Source: Lantana camara (lineage: Eukaryota > Streptophyta > Magnoliopsida > Lamiales > Verbenaceae). From it: a stretch of 64,000 nucleotides of DNA. The DNA is taken from the NCBI GenBank assembly GCA_037501455.1, contig CM074864.1, forward strand, positions 33,072,001 to 33,136,000, written 5' to 3'. Position 1 is the stretch's first letter. Each line of letters opens with the position of its first letter. The notes under the pieces were generated by a model. It ran no database searches, had not been told where the DNA came from, and saw only the letters and a list, made by a program, of their open reading frames with translations. Shown in pieces: positions 22,465 to 33,808 of this stretch. The translations under genes and the position numbers were made by a program.

Positions 22465-23253
22465 TTAAATGTACCGTTCACCGATGGTTGTACCACGCAT
22501 ATTATTAGTACCTTCTTCCTTCCAGACCAACTTCACATTTACAGTTTGCACCCCTTCCTCACGAACACCTTCCCGAGCCCGAACAAGCAATCTTTCATTC
22601 CTGGTGGATTTCTTTTGTCTCTTGGAACATGTATCTATTTGATGCTCATCACTCCCACAGTAGAGACATAATCCCAACCGTCTCCTACAGCCATCATAAG
22701 TGTGGTTATCGTGTCCACAATAATTGTAAAGAAGTTTCCCGGAAGGTGTTGTTGAGACTGGGATACGTGGGGCTCCCGAACTTGTTCCAAGTGATTGTTT
22801 CTTTTTCTTGCGAGATCTTTCTTGAGGTACCGGAGTAGGACAAGAGATAGGCCGTTTTCCTTTGTTGAGAGGTTGTCCTGATTTTGAACTTAAGGTCTGC
22901 CCGGATTGAGGATTAGGCTTTCTTGCCTCAAAAGAGGTGATGTCTCGTACTTTCTCTTGGGAGCCACATGGAGTTAGTTCCCACACACTTTTGATTTTCT
23001 TGAGTTGTGACCCAGTGGAATCCCTATTTCCTTCAGAGGATCTTGAGGATGGTTGGTTCTGAAATTCCCTAAATGCTATCAAAATTTGGCCCGGTTGTGA
23101 TGATAAGACTCGTGGTGCTGAGGAAACATACTCTTTTATCCTTTGATCCACTAAGCAAACCAAGGACTTGAAAAATTCCTGAGGTGGAACTGGAGGGGGT
23201 AAATGCGGAGAAACCCTAGGTACATGTTCCTGAGGAGGGTGACCTTGAGACAT
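22465..23253 (-). CDS. gag: truncated Gag of element A, unit 3
   Basis: Open from 23280, with the likely start at 23253. The first zinc knuckle has lost its first Cys to Tyr (LLYNYCGHDNH); the second is intact. Other changes include Lys-Ile-Lys-Ser for Lys-Arg near 'VWEL' and Trp for Arg near the C-terminus. The leader behind it is cut off at 23318, so this unit has no primer site or 5' LTR of its own. Confidence 0.7.
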   Translation of the reverse strand: MSQGHPPQEHVPRVSPHLPPPVPPQEFFKSLVCLVDQRIKEYVSSAPRVLSSQPGQILIAFREFQNQPSSRSSEGNRDSTGSQLKKIKSVWELTPCGSQEKVRDITSFEARKPNPQSGQTLSSKSGQPLNKGKRPISCPTPVPQERSRKKKKQSLGTSSGAPRIPVSTTPSGKLLYNYCGHDNHTYDGCRRRLGLCLYCGSDEHQIDTCSKRQKKSTRNERLLVRAREGVREEGVQTVNVKLVWKEEGTNNMRGTTIGERYI

Positions 23254-23318
23254 CCTGTAATCAAGACACTGAATATGCAAGTTGAATTAATATGCTAATG
23301 CACACAATACACTTAGAG

Positions 23319-23675
23319 TATTCTAGAGTTATGGGAAGAAACTTAGACTTCAACATAACAGCCCATCCTCAGACATATGGATAGTCACTGGGGATGAAAA
23401 AGAGTTTAGAGAACATGGTGAAGGCATGTACATTAGATGTCGGGTACTTTGCTAAGCCGTCCTAAATTTTGGTAATGAAGGAAGTACCGTGAGGATCAGG
23501 CTCAACAGATGGTTTAATCCAGATAAAGATTTTTAGAAATAAAGTTACTTGGTTTGATATATTGGAAAATCTCCTAACAAAGATCCTGAGGAAAGGATAC
23601 GACACTTGGAAAGTTGGGTAGGAACTGAGAAAAGGATGCAAGAATATCACCCTAAGTTATCCCTAGAACGGTTGT
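23319..23675 (+). pseudogene. gypsy G integrase/chromodomain end, right copy
   Basis: This resumes gypsy G text at the same point as 484 in the left copy: 'AHPQTYG'-type integrase text, then a worn chromodomain-like tail. It is close to 484-842, with single-base differences and indels. The upstream integrase core and the RNase H to integrase stretch are absent; they were lost at the junction with element A. Confidence 0.7.
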
Positions 23676-23711
23676 GGAATCTGAGGACAGATTCCTTTTA
23701 AGGGGGAATAT
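23676..23711 (+). other. pre-tract stem-loop and polypurine tract of G, right copy
   Basis: Arms GGAATCTG (23676-23683) and CAGATTCC (23688-23695) enclose AGGA. AAGGGGGAATAT then leads into the LTR at 23712. Confidence 0.7.
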
Positions 23712-25490
23712 TGTAACAGCCCGTATCAGGACCTAGCTGGAAACAGTAAATCAAAGAGGACAAGAATGCGTTTATATACCTTGGTTCACCTTTACAAATG
23801 TTCATGCATTGCATTCTTATGTGAACAATGTGCATTCACTAGTCGTATTGTGTTTTAAGAGGGATTTCCTTACCACGAACCAAATTTAGTATTCATTTCC
23901 CGAGCCTACCCTGTCCTAGCATCCCATTGGAACCCTAGAGGTTCATAACACATGTTTCCCAGTCATATGAACATGTTTTCCAAGCTTCGAAATCCTTTCT
24001 TGATCATTAGGGGTATTTTGGGAATTTTTTCAAAAGTACTATTCATTTTCCGAGCCAGCAATATGCTATTTTATTCAAGAAACCCTAGAGAACCTATACT
24101 TATTTTCTTAGAAATTTTCAGTCCTCTTTTCAATGCTTTGAGGTTTCGTTTATGTGTCCAGAGCAATTTAAGAACTTATTTTCAAATAAATATTTCCGTC
24201 GGTAGAATATATTTCTTTCGATAGAATGATTTAACCCTTGAGATCATCACCATAACGTTCCTCGATTTTTTCTACATTTTTGGAAAGCCCTTCGGACCTT
24301 CAAATTTTATGCTAGTATTTATTTCATAATTAAAATAATTTTCGAAATTTAAGAAAATCACATCTTCCGGAGCTTATAACTTTTAAAACGTACGTCCGAT
24401 TTCGACCCGTGAGTAACCGTTTCGAAGCTAATTTTATTTCCTAGCTATTCGACACTTTTACAACTCCAAAAATATGCAGGAGAAAGGTGAAATTACTAGA
24501 ATACCCCTGCTATGACAATTATGTAAAGAAGGAAACCTATTTTTGGAGATTTCATAAAATACCCCACTTAAGTCCCTAGAGTAAATATTTATTGCACTTT
24601 GGTCCTTTCCAAAAACTATTAATAAGTTTGTTGGGGTCTCATTTTGTGCTCACTTCATTCTCTTCCTATCCCCCTAGGACCGAACCCCTCCCCCCTTGTA
24701 AGGTTAGTTTTCTTATTTTTTTTTATGTTTTAATTAGTTTAATTTATGTTTTAATATATGTGTTAATTTATTTATTAATTATGCTAGGTTTAGGTTTTAA
24801 TATATGTTTTATTTTATGCATGAATTATGTGTTTTAATTTATGTTTTAAATATTCATGAATTTATGAATTATGTCTCTTATAATATAGTTTATTATGAAA
24901 GTGTTACATGATTTAATTTTGTTACAAATTAATTATGTGACAATTATTCTAGCATGTTATATGTTACATTTTAATTATTTTATGCTAATACTTAGGTAAT
25001 TTAATTTGTTACCTAATTTAATTAAATGTTACATGTTATTTAATGTTACATAATTAAAGTATAACCTATAGTTTAACATGTTACATGTTTAATTAATTGT
25101 TACATATTTATACTTGACCAATTGATATAGGTTATGGTATGCATGTATAATATACGTACACGTATTTGATTCCAATATGTATAAATACATGTATACTTTA
25201 GTATAAATACTAAGTGTATTTTCTAAATAAATACGTATGTACTTTTGTATGGATACCGTACGTATTCTAGTATAAGTACCGCCTGTATTCTTGTATAAAT
25301 ACTGTATGTACCATGTATAAATACTTTAGAATTACGGTAGGTATCCCTGTATAAATACCGTATACATACAGTCTAAATACCGTATACATACAGTATAAAT
25401 ACCATATACATCCCGTATAAATACACGTATACGTAGAGTATAAGTACCGTATACATTCTGTATAAGTACCGGATACTTGAATAGTGACCA

Positions 25491-25561
25491 TTGACCATCG
25501 ACCTTTGACCCTTGACCTTTGACTTTTATAATTGACTTTGACCTTGACCAAGAATTTTGAC
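25491..25561 (+). promoter_or_regulatory. TTGAC (W-box core) cluster in LTR G2
   Basis: Eight same-strand TTGAC motifs in 71 bp. Spacers differ from LTR G1 but the number is preserved. Confidence 0.55.
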
Positions 25562-27814
25562 TTTTAACCTAAATGATCGTTTCAAAGAGACGAATTCAAC
25601 GGTTAAAGCCTTTTTCGAAAATTCTCAAAAACAGGGGATCCAAGTAGGTTTGAAAGTTCACATTTCTTTTCTAAATGAGATTGTTTGAAGACCCTAAGAA
25701 TATATACCCTTGAGTTCTTGACACGAGCTTTCAACGGAGACTAATCGTTTACTTGAATCATTTCTTCGAAAATATTATTCCTTGTTTAAATGTTCCGCAT
25801 TCTTGTTGATCTTATACTTCAATACTTGGATATCCTCACTCAATCATGAATCATTAATATAGTTTGGAACTTTGTTCCTTAAGGCTCATGTCTATGATCA
25901 TAAATTGATTAAAGATTTTTCGATTTGCATTGATCTATTAACTCAAGTTTAAGGATAACTCACAATCAATGTTGCATTCTTAGTTAAATGGTTCTCCTGC
26001 ATTAAATGGTATTACTCTCCTATGTACTGCATTACATGAATCCAATTATGCCTTCATGCTTTGATGATTATTGAATAATTATCTTGAAATCTCGCTACAT
26101 GATGTGATATGCTTTGATGATGTTTTGTCCTGTACATGTGATATCGTTATGAGCTATTGAATGACTTGAAGTCGTCCCTACTTGTTTATGTGGCTACATG
26201 GTTTGTGGATAGAAACTTAATCATTCACCACTCACAGGTGAAGTCTTGGTTTACTGTGGCTCTGGTATTATTGAATAATACCGTTTCTGTCTGTGAGGTT
26301 TAAACTATTTCATCTTGAACCATGAATATTCTTACGTATTCAAACGATTTCAAAATCAACGCCTTCGGGTGCAAAGATTCTTATCTTTCAAGTTAAATGC
26401 TTTCCCATTTTGGGAAAATGCTTCAAGTTTAAAGTCAATAATCTCTGGTACACATTTTGTTCACTGTTATACCACTTTAAATAAAGGTCCAGTCTTCTGA
26501 ACTCTGCGTGCTTATGTACTTTGGTTATTCTGATTGCAAGCTTTAGAAATTTTGTTATGTTGGGCCCTGGCGGTATGGTTAAGTAGTAGACCGGGAGGCG
26601 TGCGCCAATGGCTACTATGATACTGGCCGCCGTACTGACCTTGGTGATGGTTTAATCGGAGGTTGGTTACTCCACATTGAAGGTCGGGAGAGGTGGTAAA
26701 TTCCTCCCGTTTCGCACGTCACCGCGGGGTAGCTCCCTGGGCACGACAATAAGGGGAGAAGGGGTGGTTCATGTGTATGTGGGTGTCGGGGTCCTAATGG
26801 ATCTCGATGCCAATCTTGTAATTGTTTTGAGGAGTGAAGGATGGATATGGCCTAGCTTGCGGGCAACTTTGATTTTAAAGTCTGGTTCATACTTTTGGAA
26901 AATATCCCCGTACCCTGTTCCCCGTTTATAAAGTATATATTTACCAGAACCTATGACGTGTGTACATGTGTGTGTGCTTGCTTGAAAATCTTGTACCAAA
27001 GTATCATTTTAAAGTACGATTCCGAAATTTAGTTTTAAAGTACAGTTTTGAACTAAATCCTTTTCCGAAAAACCTGAAGTTTTAAGTACTTATATTTTTT
27101 CAAAAGTCATGCCTCACTTAGTCCTTTTGACTAATACCTCCACCCTGTTTTCTGGCCTCATGGTTTCAGGTTCAGTGATCGCTTGTTGGTTGGTATCTTG
27201 AAGTATAGGAAATCCTTTGTTGTGCTCTTATGGTCAGGTTCCTCTGAACCATCTTGAACACCCCCTGGATGTTAACGTAATGTCTAATTACGTATTTATC
27301 GATCTAGGCTCCGGTGTCCTTTGTTACTTGTTTACACTAGTTACATTATCCCTTGGCACTCTATCGAAATATCTCTTTCAATACTCAATTCCTGTATAGT
27401 CCTTGTACTTGATTACTAGCCTCTTGTTGTTGGAAAACAGGAATCAGAAAGCAGCGGAAATTTAAAATTTTTCCAACAAAAAGGATCGAAACTCGCAATC
27501 GTGAATCCGAATTCGTAGAGATTTGAAACTTACTTTTCAATAATCTTTCTTGAAGCGTTTCAAGCTACCCAAGAACGCTCTTCTCGTTGCTTGATCCCCT
27601 CTCCTTGGTAAAGCTCGAATCTTTAAAAACTTCTAACTTGAAGCTCTCTAGAGATAGTCTACCAACTTAACTACAATCTAACTAGTAAGGATGTTAGTTC
27701 TCTAGTTAGTGTTTAGGCTTAACCTAGGGTTTATTTGATCTTGGAGAAAGGATGGTGTTCAGCACATGAACCAAAAGAATTGTCAATTACCCTCTAAGGG
27801 GAGCTCGAGCTGCC

Positions 27815-27824
27815 CTATATATAG
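27815..27824 (-). promoter_or_regulatory. TATA box of E1 (3' LTR)
   Basis: CTATATATAG, conserved as CTATATATAG in the 5' LTR (35908-35917) and CTATTTATAG in E2 (60307-60316). It is followed in sense by AG-rich sequence in which transcription would begin around 27785. Confidence 0.6.
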
Positions 27825-28155
27825 GAAGGAGACGGGCGGCCGAACCTAGTCCTATTAGACTAAGGATTTGGTCCCTCTCTCTTATTACTTTATCATCAAG
27901 TAATTCCAAACTTTGACTTTTGAATTCTAATTCAAATCAACTTTTAAGAGAGCTAAAATATCCAAACCCCTTCTGGATAATTTTATACTTTATTTATTAA
28001 TAAATAAATAAATTATTTTATCTAATTAATTAATTCTTAATTAATTAAATAGATTATTTTTCTCCAAAATAAGACTTTCTTTTTAATTCAAAATTAAACC
28101 AAAGTCTATTAAATAATTAACACATTAATTATTTAATCACATATACATATATATG

Positions 28156-28225
28156 CACGTGTGACACATGTGTCCCCAAGGGCACGTGTCACTCACGTGA
28201 CCCACACGTGTGATTCACACGTGTG
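28156..28225. promoter_or_regulatory. CACGTG (G-box) cluster in E1 3' LTR
   Basis: Five CACGTG hexamers plus a CATGTG in 70 bp, some 330-400 bp upstream of the TATA box. The 5' LTR has six at 36250-36320, and E2 has a comparable cluster at 60650-60720. CACGTG is the known core bound by plant bZIP and bHLH factors (G-box, ABRE). Confidence 0.65.
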
Positions 28226-29370
28226 GAACCCTCTCGGCATGATCAACTCTTTTAATTATTTTAAAACCTCAACTCATGTAACCAAGTTGTTGTGTGTGAC
28301 CCTCTAGGTTCTCAATTCAATTAGCAGTGACCGTAATTAATTAATTCACTAATTAATTAATCGGTCCACAGATTAAACGACCATAGTCTAGCAAAAGGTG
28401 TTTAACCCCTAGCTAAATTGGAATGTCTCGATTCAACAGAACCTTTAAGTCATTGTTCATGTGAGATACAATCCTCCTACTTTCTATCTCTCAACCAAGA
28501 TCTAGGGCAAGGGAATAATCAGAACCCCAATAATCTGGTCTTAAAGCTAAGTGCATTTCATATTCATTTGATCTCAATCCAACAAACCTTTTTCTTGATG
28601 TCTTGATCTACTGCCTTGGCCAAGGACTCCATATGGCATATGAATGACTTACACAATAAGAGATCACCTTGCGAATACAAGTGTAGGTCCTTTCTTGATT
28701 CTAATTTACTTTCATGAGTCACTTGTGCAGCCCCAACATAAGCCTTGAATCAGTTGTCTAAGGCGACACCCTTTAAAGCTTATACCTAAGACTACAGAGT
28801 TAACTCATAAAGTGACATGGAACCTCAAGTCTAAGGATCAATTAATCACATCAATGACTCGTGAGATATTTCCTAATCTGGAATTTTCCATTTCCTGAAA
28901 TAGAAACTTCCTTTCCCATTTAGGAATCTTCTCACACGGGGCACCTCAGTGAACTTACTTATGGAAGTAAGCACCCTTATGTATCACGCACGTATCAACT
29001 ATACACTTTACACCCCCATGAAACAAGGTGGTCCTTCTTAAGGGCGTGATCCCACAAGCAAGCCTTAGAGGAGTCAGGTTGACACTCCCACTGTCTGTAG
29101 GACTCATCGGCTTGGAGTATTTTACTAATCATGACTTATGTGATATAGGGCTCATTTCATGAACCATTTCACCTAAATGGTAGAGTCCTAAAGTCATCAG
29201 GATTAGGGGAGTTCTCATACATGCACAATTAAAGTAAACGCATACAAAACAAGAGCATATAAAGAAGTGTTGCCTCAATTCGTTATTTTATTCAAATATT
29301 GTCTGTGATTACAATAAGGAAAACTACAAAGCGGATATACAATCGGCTTTCTAGGGCACTATTCTTAACA

Positions 29371-29384
29371 ATCTCCCACTTGCC
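29371..29384 (-). other. polypurine tract of E1
   Basis: In sense GGCAAGTGGGAGAT ends directly at the LTR start TGTTA, a form typical of plant copia elements. Confidence 0.8.
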
Positions 29385-29446
29385 CGTCAAAGCCATTCTA
29401 AAGCTACTCTAAGTCCCATCTTCTGAAGATGACCTTGGAAAGCTTC

Positions 29447-30645
29447 TCAACTAAGGGGTTTAGCAAGTGGATCTGCCACGTTCTCTGCTAATGCGACCCT
29501 CTCAATTTGCACATCTCCTCTTTTGATAATATCACGGATTAGGTGATACTTGCTCATAATGTGCTTAGTCCGTTGGTGAGATCTTGGTTCTCTTGCTTGA
29601 GCAACCACCCCAGTGTTGTCACAAAACACAGTAATGGGGTCTTTCATGCTAGGAACAACATTCAACTCTTGAATGAAGTTTCTAATCTAAACACCTTCCT
29701 TAGTTGCATCATTTGTAGCTAAGTACTCGGTCTCAGTGGTCGAATCTGCAGTGGTCGTTTTCTTGGAACTCTTCCAACTCACTGCTCCGCCGTTTAGGCA
29801 GAAAATGTATCCTGACATTGACTTAAAATCATCTAAGTCAGATGTAAGGCTTGCATCGCAGTATCCTTCGACAGTAAGATCTTTCTGACCTCCTTAAACT
29901 AAGAATAAATCCTTAGTACTTTTCAAGTACTTGAGAATATTCTTCACGACAGCCATGTGACCATCTACAGGGTCAAATTGGAAACAACTTGTTACACTAA
30001 GTGCATAAGCCACATCCGGTCGAGTACATAACATTGCATACATTATGCTACCTATTGCTGATGCATAAGGTGTACAAGTCATTCTTTCCTTCTCAAGGTT
30101 AGTCTTAGGACACATCTTCTTAGAAAGACATGTTCCTACACTCATAGGAAGGTTCTTAACCTTTGCTGACTCCATATTGAATCTCTTCAGTACATTGTCA
30201 ATGTACATCGACTGTGATAGTCCTATTAACCTTCTAGATCTATCTCGATAGATTTTATTCCAAGGATATAGGACACATCACCAAGATCTTTCATCTCGAA
30301 TTGGTTAGATAACCTTAACTTAGTCACTTTCATGTCATCCTTCGAATTCCCAATAAGAAGGATGTCATCAACATAAAGTACTAAGAATTGCATTGAGATC
30401 TCCAATTCCTTTCTATACACACATGATTCATTCGAAATTTGAATGAAGCCAAACGCTTTGACTGATTCATCAAATCGAATGTTCAAATTCCTAGAAGCCT
30501 GTTTCAATCCATAGATTGATCTTTGGAGTTTGCAAAACTTTTGCTCACTCCCACTGAATGTGAAACCTATAGGTTGCTCCATATAAATGTCTTTATCAAT
30601 GTCACCATTGAGAAAGGCAGTTTTCACATCCATTTGCTATATCTC
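29447..30645 (-). pseudogene. copia E1 reverse transcriptase and RNase H, broken
   Basis: RT begins just after an in-frame stop near 30646 where the family normally has Trp. 'MDVKTAFLNG' (30633) carries the first catalytic Asp, and 'YVDDILLIG' carries the Asp pair. A frameshift near 30265 separates this from the connection domain (30208-29894, 'YASAIGSIMYAM', 'TRPDVAYAL'). Further breaks precede the RNase H end (29665-29447), which has a 'CDNTGVVA' stretch and ends 'NVADPLAKPLS'. All expected blocks are present in order, but they cannot be read as one protein. Confidence 0.85.
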
Positions 30646-32815
30646 ATAGTCATAATATGCAGCAATGACAAACATGATCCGAATAGACTTTTGCATTGCA
30701 ATTGGTGAAAAGGTTTCATCAAAGTCCACGCCGGGTCTTTGAGTGAATCCTTTTACAACCAGTCTTGCTTTGTAGGCTGCAATGCTTCCATCAACTCCAA
30801 GCTTTCTCTTAATGATCCATTTGCAACCTATGGGTTGACCCCATCAGGCAAATCTACCAAGGTCCAAACTTGGTTGGAGTTCATGGAATCCATTTCGGAT
30901 TTCATGGCTTCTATCCACTGTTCAGAGTCAAAATCTGAAAGTGCCTCCTCATATGTTAAAGGATCATTATCCTTTTGAGAGATCTCATGGAAAAATCCAT
31001 ACCATCTCTCCGGCTGTCTAGGAGCGCGTTCAGAACGCCTTAGAGGAGGATTTATGTGTGTATCGAAATTCGTGATTGGTTGTGGTTGATCAAAAGGGGA
31101 TGTTTCTTCAGTGGGTGGCGGGGGGTCACTTTGTACTTCCTCTAATTCTATGATCTTGCCTTTCTTTTCTTTAAGGAACGATTCCTCAAGAAAAGTGGCA
31201 TTTTTGGAAACAAACACCTTTTGCTCAGATTGATCATAGAAGTAGTATTCTATAGATTCCCTGGGATAAACTAAAAAGTAGCATAAGTTAGAACGAGATT
31301 CTAACTTATCTCCCACTGTCCTCTTCATGTAAGCAGGACAACCCCAAATTCTTAAGTAAGAATAACTAGGGATTTTACCATGCCACATTTCATAGGGCAT
31401 TTTAGGGACTGACTTAGAGGGAACTAGATTCAAAATCTTTGCTGCACTTTCTAGGACATAACCCCAGAAAGAAGGTGGTAAGTCAGTGAAACTCATCATG
31501 GAACGAACCATATCGAGTAGGGTTCGATTCCTTCTCTCAGAAACTCCATTGAGTTGAGGAGTTCCCGGAGGAGTCCACTGAGAGATAATTCCATTATCTT
31601 TGAGATGATTAAGGAATTCTTCACTAAGATACTCGCCTCCTCGATCAGATCGAAGTGCTTTGATCTTGTGACCAGTTTAGTTCTCAACCTCCTTTTGAAA
31701 TTCTAGGAATTTCTCAAAAGCTTCAGATTTATACTTCATTAAGTATACATAACCATACCGACTAAAATCATCGGTAAAGGTTATGAAATACTGATGACCG
31801 CTTCTTGCGCTTACACTGAGCGGTCCACAAACATCAGAATGGATCAAATCCAAGACCTTAGTCGCACGTTCCACAGTTCCTTTAAAAGAAACTTTGGACA
31901 TCTTTCCTTTGAGACAAGCCTCGCAAGAAGTTAACTCTTTGAGATCATTTTCAGAGAATGATCCTAAAGTGTTTATCTTGCTAATTCTGTTCTTGGAAAT
32001 GTGTCCTAATCTAGCGTGCCATAAGGGAGCTGAAACTTTGCAATCTCTCTTAAGTTTAGTTTCTCGTTGTATATTCATAATGTTGATATTCTGAGTTAGA
32101 TAAAGTCCATTACTTAGAGTACCGATGTGAATGGAAGAGTTGTTCCATTTGATAAAATACTTACCATTCTTAATATAAGTTTCATAACCTTCACAATCTA
32201 AAATTGGAACTGAAATTATATTACGAATAATGCTTGGTACATAAAGGACTTTATTTAAAACTAACTCAAAACTACCTAAATCTAATCTAATTGTGCCTAA
32301 AGCTCGAGCTTCAACATTTGAGCCATCGCCGATCTTCAAGACACATTCTCGTTCTCTGAGTTGTTGGACTTCATTTAGCATCTGTACATCATTACTGATA
32401 TGAGCTCCACAACCGGTAATAGAAAGATTTACTTCAACGAGAAACATACCTTTCTTTAGAGTAGCCTTGTACTCTGGGCAGTTTCTCCTCCAATATCCCG
32501 CTTGGCCACAATGGAAGCAAACATCCTCTTTCTGATCCCGCTTCTTCTTTTGGGCCTTCCCCTTCGAAATGCCACCAGTGGGCGTAAGGGGTTTGTTCTT
32601 CCTCTTTTGGGCTTTCTTGCCCTTACCTTTAGAAGGCCCAGAAGAGGAACATGGAGCGTTCACCATCAGAACCTTATTGTCCTTCTTGATCGTGCTTTTA
32701 GCAGTCACAAGCTGACTAATCAGCTCAGCTATAGTAGCACTAACATGATTCATAGTGAAGTTAAGGGCAAATGGATTGAATGATGGTGGGAGCGAGGTTA
32801 GCAACAAGTCCACTG
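30646..32815 (-). pseudogene. copia E1 protease and integrase, broken
   Basis: After a basic linker comes one zinc knuckle in which the His is Tyr (CFHCGQAGYWRRNC). The protease signature is reduced to 'ITGCGAHIS', with the catalytic Asp of D(S/T)G missing. Integrase has the HHCC finger (H-x4-H near 31990, CEAC near 31930), 'LIHSDVCGPL' with the first catalytic Asp, then a TAA stop at 31677-31679. The frame continues with 'ALRSDRGGEY' and reaches the C-terminal domain ('WGYVLESA', 'KMPYEMW') and the acidic linker before RT. A frameshift follows near 30828. The element cannot make a working Pol by itself. Confidence 0.85.
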
Positions 32816-33282
32816 AAAGATGACATGGAAGCAAGTTTCTCAGTAAGGGCGAGAAACTTGAGTCCATATTCATGGACACTTGAACCTTCCCTCATTCTCA
32901 AGTGGAACAATTCCTTTGAAGTGTTATACCTTGTAAGACGTTCATGAGGGCGGTAAAGTTGCTCCAAATGGTCGTAAATCTCCCAAGCAAATTCCATGGC
33001 CTCATGTTGCCTTTGCAAGTCCGGAGACATGTTAGCCAACATAAGGCAACAGGCTTGGAGATTATCATCCTTCCACTTCTGGATCGCATCCCGCTCGGCC
33101 CGAGTGAGAGCTTCCCCTTCGGGACTAGGCTCCCCTTCGGGACTAGGCTCCCCTTCGAAGAGAACATAAGTTCTCTCCTCAGAATCTAAAATGATTTTTA
33201 GATTCCTTACCCAATCAGAATAGTTGGGACCAGTTAACTTGTTTGACTCGAGGATTGATACAAGAGGGTTTTTGGTTGCCAT
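32761..33282 (-). pseudogene. gag: copia E1 Gag, frameshifted
   Basis: Starts MATKNPLVSILESN, with the 'LTGPNYSDWVRNLKIIL' motif typical of copia Gag, and continues through 'WEIYDHLEQLY' and 'LFHLRMREGSSVHEYGLKF'. The frame then slips at about 32815-32830, and the rest of Gag runs in the frame entering the zinc knuckle. Near residues 43-55 an 18 bp unit is repeated, giving EGEPSP twice (33111-33160). Confidence 0.8.
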
Positions 33283-33488
33283 TTTAAAACACGTAGAGAA
33301 TCATAGAATCTACGACCTAAATGGTAAAACAGAGAACTAGTGAGCATGCTGAATTATAACGATATACAAAATATAAGGTCTTTAATCTAATGTAGCTCCC
33401 ACTGTTTTTCAAAGATCTATAATTCCCAAAGATCTAAGAGGAACACACTTCCCAATGGGTACTAAGATCCGAGGCATTTTACCTCGAA

Positions 33489-33808
33489 CCCACGACTCGC
33501 GGACATTCTAAGTAGAACCCTAGGTAGGTACAAGTTACCAATTCTAACACCTTTAGAACTCTTAGTAATTGTTTTTGCATCACCTATCTTTCAATATGGA
33601 CCCACGACTCGTGCGACATCCATATTTACTTAGGCTTTAAGCTTGACCCATCAATCATAAGATCATGATCAAAACTTAGTTCGAACGACCCACGACTCGC
33701 GGACATCACCCTTGCTAAAATTGACCACGAAATATTGATCATTTAAAATGATCAATTAGGTAACTAAGAACTAATAAGCTCCACTATCTATCCCACGACT
33801 CGCGGACA
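33489..33808 (-). repeat. four spaced 17 bp motifs in the E1 leader
   Basis: CCCACGACTCGCGGACA at 33489, 33689 and 33792 is exact; the copy at 33601 is CCCACGACTCGTGCGACA. Spacings are 112, 88 and 103 bp. The sequence between copies is not obviously repeated. Confidence 0.8.

Larger units (their letters stand above)
7047..23318 (-). mobile_element. tandem array of three units of non-autonomous LTR element A
   Basis: Three LTRs (7047-9727, 13261-15915, 19445-22079) alternate with two complete internal regions and one truncated one, all in minus sense. Repeat distances are 6214 and 6184 bp. Each complete unit reads (sense) LTR, primer site, about 2.3 kb of non-coding leader, gag-only ORF, hairpin series, polypurine tract, LTR. 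Units differ by scattered substitutions, by a TA microsatellite and by a deletion of about 25 bp in LTR 3. The right end is broken inside the third internal region and joined to gypsy G integrase. Confidence 0.85.
27428..29370 (-). repeat. 3' LTR of E1, 1943 bp
   Basis: In sense it starts TGTTAAGAATAGTG at 29370 and ends CCTGTTTTCCAACA at 27428. It holds a G-box cluster and, further downstream, a TATA box about 390 bp before its end. That gives U3 of about 1.6 kb and R-U5 of roughly 0.36 kb. Confidence 0.9.
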
